64,000 nucleotides of DNA from assembly GCA_016927475.1 (NCBI GenBank), contig JAFGMO010000095.1, forward strand, positions 54,188 to 118,187, written 5' to 3'. The DNA is from Candidatus Aminicenantota bacterium (GTDB lineage Bacteria; Acidobacteriota; Aminicenantia; Aminicenantales; Aminicenantaceae). A program made the position numbers and the translations under genes. Below, in pieces: positions 47,345-55,467 of this stretch (positions within the stretch are counted from its first letter, which is position 1; every line of letters begins with the position of its first letter). The notes beneath the pieces are model-generated. The model was not told where the DNA came from. It saw only the letters and a program-made list of their open reading frames with translations, and did not search any database.

Positions 47345-47602
47345 AACCTGGATTATTCATAAATTTGGCCGACACCAACAGATAATTTCAATATTATGGG
47401 TCATTTAATGGTGATTTTAGGTAAAAGTGGTAATGAAACATATTCCACGACCGTTTTCAAAAAAATGTCGGCCAAATTTACCTTTCAGGCGAGCCGATCT
47501 TACCGCATTTGCTTTGTTGCAGCCTGTTCGCGGTGCCAAGCACAGCTTCACAGGCTGATGCCTCGCAGCTACGGCAAGCTTGGCTCGTGAATAACGCAGG
47601 TT
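47345..47602 (+). repeat. Structured intergenic repeat element, copy D1 (full, 258 bp)
   Basis: Termini are ACCTGGATTATTCATAAATTTG and GGCTCGTGAATAACGCAGG. AAATTTGGCCGAC (47361-47373) pairs perfectly with GTCGGCCAAATTT (47467-47479). CGAGCC (47490-47495) pairs with GGCTCG (47582-47587) and CAGCCTG (47520-47526) with CAGGCTG (47551-47557). TCAA precedes the left CCTG and TCAA also follows copy D2 at 47645, a possible 4-bp target duplication around D1+D2. The small open frame inside is not conserved in the other copies. Confidence 0.87.
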
Positions 47603-47604
47603 AC

Positions 47605-47645
47605 ACCTGGATTATTCATAAATTTGGCTCGTGAATAATACAGGT
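47605..47645 (+). repeat. Minimal repeat element, copy D2 (41 bp)
   Basis: The left end ACCTGGATTATTCATAAATTTGG is joined directly to the right end CTCGTGAATAATACAGGT. The junction falls at TTGGC, which occurs in both ends of full copies, so D2 looks like an internal deletion between short direct repeats. It sits 2 nt after copy D1. The remaining ~90 nt up to the next gene hold no recognisable feature. Confidence 0.8.
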
Positions 47646-47734
47646 CAAATACAATATATTCTGTTCGGTCGGAAAATCTGGCGGCTCAGGGCTCTGTATA
47701 TTCTCCTTTTCTTATGGCATAATGAGCGACGGAT

Positions 47735-48547
47735 ATGAGATATCCTTTAATCGCTTTATTGACCGATTTCGGAGAGAAAGACTTTTTTGTCGCTTCCGTA
47801 AAGGGGATTATATTTTCCATCAATCCCGCTGTTCGTATCGTCGATATTTCTCATGAAGTGGATTCTTACGATATTTCCTCAGCCTCGTTTTTGCTTTACG
47901 CCTGTTCCTCTTATTATCCTGAAAAGACGATTTTTTTGACCGTTGTGGATCCGGGTGTCGGGTCTCAGCGGAAAATTCTGTTGGCCCAAACAAAAAAACA
48001 TTTTTATGTAGGTCCAGATAACGGGCTTCTCAGCCGCGTGCTATACGAAGAAGGAGTCGTGACTTTAATAGAAGTGAAAGATGATCATTATTTTCTTAAA
48101 TCCCCCGGTCAAACCTTTGAAGCCAGGGATAAAATGGCTCCTGTGGCTGCTTGGTTATCCCGGGGAATAGAACCGGAAAAATTCGGGTTGCAGGCAGCGG
48201 ATTATAAAAAGATCGATTTTTATCTTCCCGACCTTAAGGAAGATGAAATTACGGGGCATATCTCTTATATCGACAAATTCGGAAATCTATTCACCGACAT
48301 AAAGTCTTCAGAGCTTGAACGACTCTGGGGACCGGAATTTTTTATGAACCTGGAACTTGAAATCAAAACAAAAAAGGTAGACCGTTTCTGCCATAACTAT
48401 TCCGAGGGAAAACCGGGACAGTTGATAGCCCTTGTCGGAAGCCTGGGCACCCTGGAGATTACCGTATCCAAAGAGTCTGCGGCCCGTAAAACGGGAGCCG
48501 GAATCGGAGATCGAATACGGGTTTGGAGGATTAAAAAACACCCATAA
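47735..48547 (+). CDS. SAM hydroxide adenosyltransferase-like protein (DUF62)
   Basis: A 270-aa protein of the S-adenosyl-L-methionine hydrolase/fluorinase family. IALLTDFGEKDFFVASVKGII (residues ~7-27), VDISHEVDSYDI and VVDPGVGS are the diagnostic N-terminal motifs, and HISYIDKFGNLFTDI begins the C-terminal domain. Most members hydrolyse SAM to adenosine and methionine using a D-R-H arrangement; halogenation is not suggested here. It is followed closely by recD2 (4 nt). Confidence 0.9.
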   Translation: MRYPLIALLTDFGEKDFFVASVKGIIFSINPAVRIVDISHEVDSYDISSASFLLYACSSYYPEKTIFLTVVDPGVGSQRKILLAQTKKHFYVGPDNGLLSRVLYEEGVVTLIEVKDDHYFLKSPGQTFEARDKMAPVAAWLSRGIEPEKFGLQAADYKKIDFYLPDLKEDEITGHISYIDKFGNLFTDIKSSELERLWGPEFFMNLELEIKTKKVDRFCHNYSEGKPGQLIALVGSLGTLEITVSKESAARKTGAGIGDRIRVWRIKKHP

Positions 48548-48551
48548 AAAA

Positions 48552-50714
48552 ATGAACAACTATACCGGAACTATCGAAAAGATCGTTTTTTATAACGCCG
48601 AAAGCGGTTATACGGTTTGCCGCTTTCAGGTGAAAGGGGAAGAGTGTTTCACCATCTTTGGGAATTTTCCTCCTCTTTCTCCCGGAGAAATGCTGAAAAT
48701 AAGCGGTAAGTGGGAGATCAATCCCAAGTTCGGAAGACAGTTTCGGGTTGACAGTATTTTTCCCGTCCTGCCGTCCACTTCTGAAGGATTGAAAAGATTT
48801 TTATCGTCAGGTTTGATCAAGGGAGTGGGATCCGTTCTGGCGGAGAGGATCATTAAAAAATTCGGGGAAAAGACGCTTGATATCTTGAGCCATGATCCCC
48901 AAAAACTAAAGAAGGTGGAGGGTATAGGGAAGGTTAAGTTTGAAGAAATCATAAAATCATGGTCTGAACACGAAGACATACGAGAGCTGATCATCTTCCT
49001 TCAGCAACACCGTATTTCAACAAACCTGGCTACGAAGATATACCGCCGCTATGGGCGGCAGTCTTATGCGGTATTGAAAGCGAATCCTTACCAACTTTGC
49101 TACGATATCTGGGGAGTGGGATTCAGAACAGCGGACCAGGTAGCTTTGAATCTGGGAGTGAATCCTGCTTCCAGAGAGAGGATCAAGGCCTTTATTCTTT
49201 ATTTGATGGAAAAGGATACGGAAAAAGGGCATATTTTTTCTCTGACCGGCGAACTGATTGAAGCCTGCGAGAAGGAGCTTGAAACGGAAAGGGAGCGGGT
49301 GATCGAAGCCCTGAATGAACTCGTGAAGCAGAAAAAGGTTGTTGTTGAAGAAGGGATTGAAGATAAGGCGATTTACATTCCATTTTATCACCAGGCGGAA
49401 AGAAGCATTGTGAGCTTGTTGGAAAAACTACTGGCTTTTCCCGTTCAGGGACCTTCTTTTCTTCCGGAGCGTACCATTCAGGAAGTTGAGAAGAATATCG
49501 GCCTGAAATTTTCTCAAACGCAAAAAAATGCCATAAAGGAAAGCCTGGATCAAAAGATTCTGGTTATAACCGGCGGACCCGGAACGGGAAAAACGACGGT
49601 TATCCGTGCCCTGGTCGATGTATTCCACAATTGGGGGAAAAAAGTGCTCCTGGCGGCTCCGACCGGACGCGCGGCCAAGAGACTTGCTGAAGCCACCCAG
49701 GAAGAAGCAAAAACGATCCATCGTATTCTTGAGTTTATGCCTAAAAAGGGGGCTTTCCGGAGGGATGAAGACCATCCTCTTCAGGGAGACATTCTTATTG
49801 TCGACGAGTTCTCTATGGTGGATGTTCCGCTTATGTTCAGCCTGTTGAAGGCCGTACCGCAGTGGATGAGGCTTGTTCTTGTCGGAGATAAAGACCAGCT
49901 TCCTTCCGTAGGACCGGGAAATCTGCTCAAGGATATCATCGAATCGCAAAAGATCAGTGTGGTCAGACTCGATGAAATTTTCCGTCAGGAAAAAAAAAGT
50001 TTGATCGTGGTCAATGCCCATCGTGTTAACAGGGGGCTTCCCTTGGAGCTGCCTTCCAAAGATGATGAGGATTCTGACTTTTATTTTATATACCAACAGG
50101 ATGAGGAAAAAGTTTTTGAAACCATAATGGGCCTCTGTACGCACCGTATTCCCCGAAAGCTGAACCTCCCTCCTCTCTCTCCTGATATTCAGGTGATAAG
50201 TCCTATGTACAGGGGCCTCGTCGGTGTGGACAGCCTGAATGCCGAACTGCAGAGGCGATTAAATCCGGCAAATGAAGGCCTCAAGCTCGGAAACAGGGAA
50301 ATTCGAAAAAATGACAAAGTCATGCAGATACAAAACAACTATGAAAAGGAGATTTTTAACGGGGACATAGGGATTGTTGACGAAGTGGACCAGCAAGCAT
50401 ACCGGATGATCGTCGATTTTGAGGGGAAAAAAGTGCTTTATTCAAGAGATGAAATGAATGATGTCATACTGGCCTATGCCATCTCCGTCCATAAATCTCA
50501 GGGAAGTGAATACAAGGCTGTCGTTATGCCGCTTTTGACGCAGCATTACATCATGCTGCAGCGAAACCTGTTCTACACCGCCCTTACCAGGGCTAAAAGG
50601 TTGAGTATCATCGTCGGTACCTTCAAGGCGTTTCACATCGCCGTAAAAAACGACACGCCCATTAAGAGGAATAGCCGGTTAAGGGATATGCTAGCTAACC
50701 TGCATTATTCATAA
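48552..50714 (+). CDS. recD2: RecD2-type ATP-dependent DNA helicase
   Basis: A 720-aa SF1B helicase. The ATG at 48552 gives MNNYTGTIEKIVF, the normal RecD2 N-terminus; the longer frame overlaps the preceding gene. An OB-like N-terminal region and tandem helix-hairpin-helix motifs (LIKGVGSVLAERIIKKFG) precede the helicase core. The Walker A is GGPGTGKTT at about residues 341-349 and the Walker B VDEFSMVD. The C-terminus has SVHKSQGSE and TALTRAKR. The last codons and the TAA stop lie inside repeat copy E (from 50697). Confidence 0.94.
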   Translation: MNNYTGTIEKIVFYNAESGYTVCRFQVKGEECFTIFGNFPPLSPGEMLKISGKWEINPKFGRQFRVDSIFPVLPSTSEGLKRFLSSGLIKGVGSVLAERIIKKFGEKTLDILSHDPQKLKKVEGIGKVKFEEIIKSWSEHEDIRELIIFLQQHRISTNLATKIYRRYGRQSYAVLKANPYQLCYDIWGVGFRTADQVALNLGVNPASRERIKAFILYLMEKDTEKGHIFSLTGELIEACEKELETERERVIEALNELVKQKKVVVEEGIEDKAIYIPFYHQAERSIVSLLEKLLAFPVQGPSFLPERTIQEVEKNIGLKFSQTQKNAIKESLDQKILVITGGPGTGKTTVIRALVDVFHNWGKKVLLAAPTGRAAKRLAEATQEEAKTIHRILEFMPKKGAFRRDEDHPLQGDILIVDEFSMVDVPLMFSLLKAVPQWMRLVLVGDKDQLPSVGPGNLLKDIIESQKISVVRLDEIFRQEKKSLIVVNAHRVNRGLPLELPSKDDEDSDFYFIYQQDEEKVFETIMGLCTHRIPRKLNLPPLSPDIQVISPMYRGLVGVDSLNAELQRRLNPANEGLKLGNREIRKNDKVMQIQNNYEKEIFNGDIGIVDEVDQQAYRMIVDFEGKKVLYSRDEMNDVILAYAISVHKSQGSEYKAVVMPLLTQHYIMLQRNLFYTALTRAKRLSIIVGTFKAFHIAVKNDTPIKRNSRLRDMLANLHYS

Positions 50715-50881
50715 ATTCGGCCGTGATGGTGAAGGCAAAAAAAGAACCGGACGAATTTACCCTTCGGGCGAACCGATCTTTCCGCATCTGCTTCGTTGCG
50801 AAGGACTCGCGGTGAACAAGCACAGCTTCGTCCTTCGACGCCTTGCAGCTACGGCAAGCTTGGTTCGTGAATAACGCAGGT
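50697..50881 (+). repeat. Structured intergenic repeat element, copy E (185 bp), overlapping the end of recD2
   Basis: Termini are ACCTGCATTATTCATAAATTC and GGTTCGTGAATAACGCAGGT. AAATTCG (50713-50719) pairs with CGAATTT (50752-50758), CGAACC (50769-50774) with GGTTCG (50862-50867) and CGAAGGAC (50799-50806) with GTCCTTCG (50830-50837). These arms differ from copies A and D1 on both sides together. The ACCTGCATT motif recurs directly after the right end. The recD2 stop codon TAA is the TAA of CATAAATT. Confidence 0.87.
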
Positions 50882-51030
50882 ACCTGCATTAGCGAAACGA
50901 TATCAAAAGGACATTTTCGGAGCTGAGTCCCGCAAATATCCTTTAAATGTCCTTTACAGGCGTTTTGGTTTTTTTTATGATGACAGAAGTAAAAACGAAT
51001 AAATCTTCACATGTGGGAGGGTATAAGGAA

Positions 51031-51564
51031 ATGAATAACAACAGAAAGGGAAAAATCATACCTATTCTTCTCTTGATCCTTTTCCTTATGGCTTGTACGC
51101 TCAGCGTAGGGTACTATATCAGTCAGATTCGCTTCAATAAAAAATTCAAGGAATTAAGCGATAAATTTGACAAGCTTGAAGCCAGGCAGGAAGTGGTGAC
51201 CACCCAGCTTGACTATGAAGTGAAAAAAATTCAGGTCGATTTGCGGGAAAAAGCGGGACAAACTGAAGAAGAAGCAAAAAACTTGAAGTTGATGAGCTTG
51301 CTTTTAAAAGCCAAAGGAGAAATCATCTCCGGAAAACTTCAACTGGCCAATGGAAAAACACAGGACTGTTTGGAACATATTGATGAAGCCATCAGCGTCT
51401 TAAAGACGGCCCTCGATATTCCGGAGGAGGCCGTGGAGGAAAAGATAGAAGATATTCGGTTACGCCTGGCGACAATCAAAGGAATCATCGAAGCCGATTT
51501 GGAAAAAGCGCAACAAGAATTGGATAAAATATGGCGTGAGATTGATGAGATGATTATCAGATAA
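51031..51564 (+). CDS. Membrane-anchored coiled-coil protein
   Basis: A 177-aa protein. ATG 51031 is chosen because GGGAGG and AAGGAA lie just upstream and it gives a short basic start before a helix at residues ~8-27. The rest is a charged helical region with heptad-like spacing (residues ~35-90) and a TPR-like region around KGEIISGKLQLANGKTQDCLEHIDEAI. I recognise no named family. It should be a periplasmic protein anchored in the inner membrane. The frame continues upstream to 50947, but that extension has no ribosome binding site. Confidence 0.6.
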   Translation: MNNNRKGKIIPILLLILFLMACTLSVGYYISQIRFNKKFKELSDKFDKLEARQEVVTTQLDYEVKKIQVDLREKAGQTEEEAKNLKLMSLLLKAKGEIISGKLQLANGKTQDCLEHIDEAISVLKTALDIPEEAVEEKIEDIRLRLATIKGIIEADLEKAQQELDKIWREIDEMIIR

Positions 51565-51695
51565 GATTAATATTGAATCATATCTTAAGGGGATTGAAAA
51601 ACAAGACGCAAATTGTTACACTTTTTTTGTTTGAAGCCCTTGTGAAAAAGATCCTTAGAAATGATTCTTCAGGGTTTTCCAGAAGCGTCAGGTGT

Positions 51696-51773
51696 ACGCC
51701 TGTAGCTCAGTATGGATAGAGCAAGGGATTCCTAATCCCTGTGTCGCCGGTTCGAGTCCGGCCAGGCGTACCA
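51696..51773 (+). tRNA. tRNA-Arg (anticodon CCU)
   Basis: A complete cloverleaf. Acceptor ACGCCTG pairs perfectly with CAGGCGT. The D-arm is GCTC/GAGC. The anticodon stem is AGGGA/TCCCT with loop TTCCTAA (anticodon CCT at 51731-51733). The T-arm is GCCGG/CCGGC with TTCGAGT. The 3' CCA is encoded and followed by a T-run. It reads AGG codons. Confidence 0.97.
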
Positions 51774-51796
51774 TTTTTTTCGAAAGGAAGATATCC

Positions 51797-52165
51797 GTGA
51801 AGATTAGGGGATTTCTTGTTATTTTGATCCTGGCGGCCGCTGTGGTCCTCGTGCTTAGGTATATGAAATCAGGGAAAGAAGAGCTTCCGGTTGAAGTGGA
51901 GACATTCAAAAATAGTTTTATAGCAGCGACAAGAGCCGACCTGTCAACGATGGCTAAAGAGATTAACACCTTTATGGCAATGGCGGGACGGACTCCCAAT
52001 TCCCTCAAGGAAGTACGGACTTCCCGGTTTCCAATTGCCGGGAAAAAAGATTCTTGGGGGACTCTCATCAAATATCAAAAATTGTCCGTTGATATGTTTC
52101 GTTTGATCTCGGCAGGTCCTGATAAAATTTTTGACACCCAGGATGATATTGTTTTTAACAACTGA
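51797..52165 (+). CDS. GspG-like pseudopilin-domain protein
   Basis: A 122-aa protein starting at GTG 51797; the open frame upstream runs through the tRNA and is not coding. One N-terminal helix (residues ~4-22) lacks a prepilin peptidase site. The C-terminal region DSWGTLIKYQ...SAGPDKIFDTQDDIVF matches the calcium-binding end of type II secretion major pseudopilins. It is probably anchored in the inner membrane with a periplasmic domain. No other secretion genes are nearby. Confidence 0.72.
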   Translation: MKIRGFLVILILAAAVVLVLRYMKSGKEELPVEVETFKNSFIAATRADLSTMAKEINTFMAMAGRTPNSLKEVRTSRFPIAGKKDSWGTLIKYQKLSVDMFRLISAGPDKIFDTQDDIVFNN

Positions 52166-52275
52166 ACCGGCCAAAAAGACAAAGTTGTTTTTTTTTCGAT
52201 GTTTATGATAAAAAGGAATTTGAAGTGCAAACGAGCCGGTGGTTGAACCTTATGGAGGTTAACTGAGGTAGATAG

Positions 52276-52932
52276 ATGAAAAGAATAAAGAGGAAACAGC
52301 TTAAAGAAGATGAATTTGTGTCGACAATTAGCAGGTTCATCAAATATTACACGAAGCATAAGCAGAAAATTTTTGTTTTTCTGGCACTTTTTGTTTTTGC
52401 CGTTCTGATATTTTTCGGAGTGAAAATACTTACGTCAAAAAAATCGCAAAATGAATCACGGATTCTCAGCGAAATATTTGAAATCCGTGATGCGATAAAA
52501 ACCGACCCTAACAAAACAGCTGAATTGGAGAAGCTGGCTGGAGAAGGGAAATTTTCCCGGTTGGCTTATATATTTTTAGCTGCTCAATCCGTTGAAAATA
52601 AAGATTGGTCTAAAGCCGAGGAATTTCTCCTCAAAGTTCCGGATAGAAAGAAAGATTTGATATACTTCCAGGCACAGGATTTGCTGGGCCAGGTTTATGC
52701 CGATCAGGAAAAATGGGATTCAGCTATTGAATTATATGAAAATCTTACCCGGATAGACTCAAAAGTTTATGCCGAAGATGTGCTTCTTTTTCATCTGGCC
52801 GAAATTTATGAAGCCAAGGGGGAAAAGGAAAAAGCGTTACAGATGTATAAAAAAATAAGCGAGGAATATCCTCAGACGTATTCTGCTTACGATGCCTCAA
52901 GAAAAGTAAGCGCTTTGGAAGAAGCCAAATAG
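52276..52932 (+). CDS. YfgM-like membrane-anchored TPR protein
   Basis: A 218-aa protein with a basic cytoplasmic N-terminus, one helix at residues ~34-52 and a periplasmic region of about four TPR-like helical pairs (ALQMYKKISEEYPQTYSAYDASRK at the end). This matches the YfgM/AncB type, which associates with the Sec translocon and periplasmic chaperones. It lies 110 nt after the pseudopilin-like gene and ahead of the ferredoxin gene. Confidence 0.72.
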   Translation: MKRIKRKQLKEDEFVSTISRFIKYYTKHKQKIFVFLALFVFAVLIFFGVKILTSKKSQNESRILSEIFEIRDAIKTDPNKTAELEKLAGEGKFSRLAYIFLAAQSVENKDWSKAEEFLLKVPDRKKDLIYFQAQDLLGQVYADQEKWDSAIELYENLTRIDSKVYAEDVLLFHLAEIYEAKGEKEKALQMYKKISEEYPQTYSAYDASRKVSALEEAK

Positions 52933-52936
52933 GGAG

Positions 52937-52964
52937 TTGTATCTTCCTTTAAAATCATTATAAT
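52937..52964 (+). promoter_or_regulatory. Candidate promoter of ferredoxin gene
   Basis: TTGTAT (52937-52942), a 16-nt spacer and a perfect TATAAT (52959-52964) lie ahead of a strong AGGAGG ribosome binding site and the ATG at 52992. This gives a short conventional leader, in contrast with the leaderless promoters elsewhere in the window. Confidence 0.6.
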
Positions 52965-52982
52965 AAAATTTATTTTTTGTAG

Positions 52983-53237
<255 letters not shown>

Positions 53238-53260
53238 AGCTGATCTTTTGATTATTCCTT

Positions 53261-53294
53261 AAAAATAGGAGTGACAAGCGTCACTCCTATTTTT
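53261..53294 (+). terminator. Rho-independent terminator after ferredoxin
   Basis: A perfect 15-bp stem, AAAAATAGGAGTGAC / GTCACTCCTATTTTT, with a 4-nt loop AAGC. The 3' arm ends in a T-run. The A-run on the left means it could also work in the opposite direction. Confidence 0.9.
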
Positions 53295-53304
53295 ATATAT
53301 ATCA

Positions 53305-54276
53305 ATGGAAAACAATTTGTATCATCGCCCGCCCCGAAAACGGTTTCGCCTTTTTGAAAAAGACAGGCCATGGCTGAATGTTCTTCTTTTTGTTTTGACT
53401 TTTTTTTCTATTTTTTATTTCGGCATCAACTGGAGTGTATCCTATATCTTCTCCGATTCCATCAACCAGGGGACTTTGGACGTTTCCATGAGTGATATTT
53501 TATCTAATAGACAAGTCTTGACGATGAGTTTTTTTTATTCCGTTGTTCTCATTTCCATCCTGCTGGCCCATGAAATGGGACATTACCTGATGAGCCGCCG
53601 TTATGGTATCGATGCGACCCTGCCTTTTTTTATTCCTTTTCCCAGTATTATCGGAACACTGGGTGCCTATATCAGAATCCGTTCTCCCATTTCCCAAAAA
53701 AAGCAGCTTTTTGATATCGGGATAGCGGGCCCCCTCTCCGGGTTTGTTCTGGCCCTACCGGCTTTGATCTACGGCGTTTCCCGCTCCAAGGTTGTTCCTT
53801 TTTTCCAGCAGGAGGATTCCTTTATTATCGGGGATCCGCTAATTATGAAGTTTTTGGGCTTAATCTTTTTTAAAGGAATCCCTTCAAGCCATCCTATTGT
53901 TCTCCATCCCCTCGCCTTCGCCGGTTGGGTGGGAATGCTTGTGACATCTTTCAATCTATGTCCTGCCGGACAGCTTGACGGAGGGCATATCGCTTATGTC
54001 ATTCTCGGGAAAAAGGCTCTAAATTTGGGGCGGATATTACTTATGATTTTCATCCTCATGGGATTTTTTTTCTGGTTCGGATGGTTTGTCTGGGCTGGAC
54101 TCATTGGCCTGTTGGGTTTGAAGCACCCCCGCATTATGGATGAATACAATCCTTTGTCAAAAAAACGTAAAGTGCTTGCTCTTATCGTATTGGTGATATT
54201 TATTCTTTCCTTTATTCCCGCTCCTATTTTCGGATGGAGCTTTTTTGATTTTCTCCAGAAAATATTCATGCCCTAA
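53305..54276 (+). CDS. Site-2 protease family (M50) membrane metalloprotease
   Basis: A 323-aa protein with about seven helices. HEMGH in LLAHEMGHYLMSRRYGID (residues ~87-104) is the zinc site, and LCPAGQLDGGH near residue 222 the second metal motif. No PDZ domain is present, unlike rseP at 30455. The family cleaves membrane-bound substrates; this plant EGY-like, bacterial group has unknown substrates. The start codon follows the terminator within 10 nt, so its promoter must overlap the hairpin region or it is read through. Confidence 0.88.
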   Translation: MENNLYHRPPRKRFRLFEKDRPWLNVLLFVLTFFSIFYFGINWSVSYIFSDSINQGTLDVSMSDILSNRQVLTMSFFYSVVLISILLAHEMGHYLMSRRYGIDATLPFFIPFPSIIGTLGAYIRIRSPISQKKQLFDIGIAGPLSGFVLALPALIYGVSRSKVVPFFQQEDSFIIGDPLIMKFLGLIFFKGIPSSHPIVLHPLAFAGWVGMLVTSFNLCPAGQLDGGHIAYVILGKKALNLGRILLMIFILMGFFFWFGWFVWAGLIGLLGLKHPRIMDEYNPLSKKRKVLALIVLVIFILSFIPAPIFGWSFFDFLQKIFMP

Positions 54277-54494
54277 CATCTCAAACAAAACCATTCTTGA
54301 GTAAAGAAATTTTTTCACAGAATCTGTGGAAAAGGTGTGAAAATATTGCCTATTTTGACGCAAAATTCTTGTGGTTTCTTGAAGATATGACAAATTGCAC
54401 AAGATTTCGTCATTATTTATAAATGTTTTTATATGAATAACTTAGCTTTTTCTGCGGTGTTGTTTTTCTTTTATTTGAGCAGGGGCATTTGTTT

Positions 54495-54590
54495 GCCTGT
54501 ATTATTCGAAAATACGGCCGCCGACATCAGATATTTTGATGGAATAATATTTTTCATGATATATTCCACTTAAAAAAGACCGAAATGGAT
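54495..54590 (+). repeat. Left-end remnant of repeat element, copy F, in a gene-free gap
   Basis: GCCTGTATTATTCGAAAATACGGCCG followed by CCGACATCAGATATTTTGATGG and CATGATATATTCCAC resembles the left 90 bp of copies A and D1. The right half is missing. The gap from 54277 to 54658 otherwise holds only A/T-rich sequence and a possible TATAAT at 54633 ahead of the next gene. Confidence 0.6.
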
Positions 54591-54658
54591 TTTGTAAAAG
54601 GGAATGGACTACTCAATACCGGCAAACTTGTATATAATGATTATCCTCTTTTTTCTAT

Positions 54659-55450
54659 ATGAATTGGACCGGAGATAAAAGCGAGAAGATGGAAGATAAG
54701 TTTAAAGCAATCGAAAAAGCTTTTGAAAAGCTGAAACGGAAATACTGGCTTCAAGAAATCACTCAACAGGAATTCAAGGAAGAATTAAAAAAACTCCAGA
54801 TCAAAGATAATGAAGGCCGTTTGTGGATGATTGGTTCGCGAAGCGGGCGGTGGTATTATTTTGACGGGCGCAATTGGGTACAGTCCGAACCACAAAGAAG
54901 CGAAGAAAAAAAGGTCATATGCAGCCATTGCGGTTTCAAAAACCAAAACGAAGCCCGTTCTTGTGTTCGGTGCGGAGAATTGTTGGTCAAAGATGCAGAG
55001 AAAGAAGTCCGCACGTGTCCCCGGTGCGGAGCAAAGTTGGATCCCCAAACGGGAGATTGTCCCGTTTGCAGCGGAAAGAAAACGGAAAAACGTGAAGATA
55101 AAAAACCGGCGAATGATCTCAGAGAAAAGGGAAGGTTTGTTATTATCCGTTATCTTCATCCCGTTTCCTTTTTAATATTTTGGGGGACCATAGGAATTTT
55201 GCTTGGTATTGTTCTTGGGGCCTATTGCGGAGCCACATCCTATATCTTTGGTTTGGAAAAGATTATCCCGGGATTCATGAAGGATTTTCAGGGGAAACTT
55301 CTGGGAGGGATCATCCATGCCATAGCCGGTTCTTTCCTGGGATTTGTCTTTTTTGCGCTTTTGGGCCTCTTCATTGCCCTGGTTGTTAACCTGATCATTT
55401 ATTTTACGGGGGGAATTAAGATAAAAATAGATAGATTGCCTGATGATTGA
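54659..55450 (+). CDS. Zinc-ribbon membrane protein
   Basis: A 263-aa protein; ATG 54689 is an alternative start. Residues ~10-80 hold a short helical domain and a WMIGSRSGRWYYFDGRNW motif. Two zinc ribbons follow (CSHCGFKNQNEARSCVRCG and CPRCGAKL...CPVC, about residues 90-145). Three hydrophobic helices end the protein (~165-255), with glycine-rich turns. The function is unknown; it may sense or scaffold at the membrane. It converges on hypF, 17 nt away. Confidence 0.65.
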   Translation: MNWTGDKSEKMEDKFKAIEKAFEKLKRKYWLQEITQQEFKEELKKLQIKDNEGRLWMIGSRSGRWYYFDGRNWVQSEPQRSEEKKVICSHCGFKNQNEARSCVRCGELLVKDAEKEVRTCPRCGAKLDPQTGDCPVCSGKKTEKREDKKPANDLREKGRFVIIRYLHPVSFLIFWGTIGILLGIVLGAYCGATSYIFGLEKIIPGFMKDFQGKLLGGIIHAIAGSFLGFVFFALLGLFIALVVNLIIYFTGGIKIKIDRLPDD

Positions 55451-55467
55451 TTGGATAAAGTCCATTA

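Noticed and set aside
47396..47590. Open frame of 64 codons inside repeat copy D1
   Set aside because: The equivalent positions in copies A and E do not keep the frame, and the sequence is explained by paired stems instead.
47735..48547. Fluorinase or chlorinase activity for the DUF62 protein
   Set aside because: The family is mostly SAM hydroxide adenosyltransferase, and no halogenase-specific insertion is seen.
51692..51796. N-terminal extension of the pseudopilin-like gene
   Set aside because: The extension runs through tRNA-Arg; the GTG at 51797 gives a normal membrane-anchored protein.
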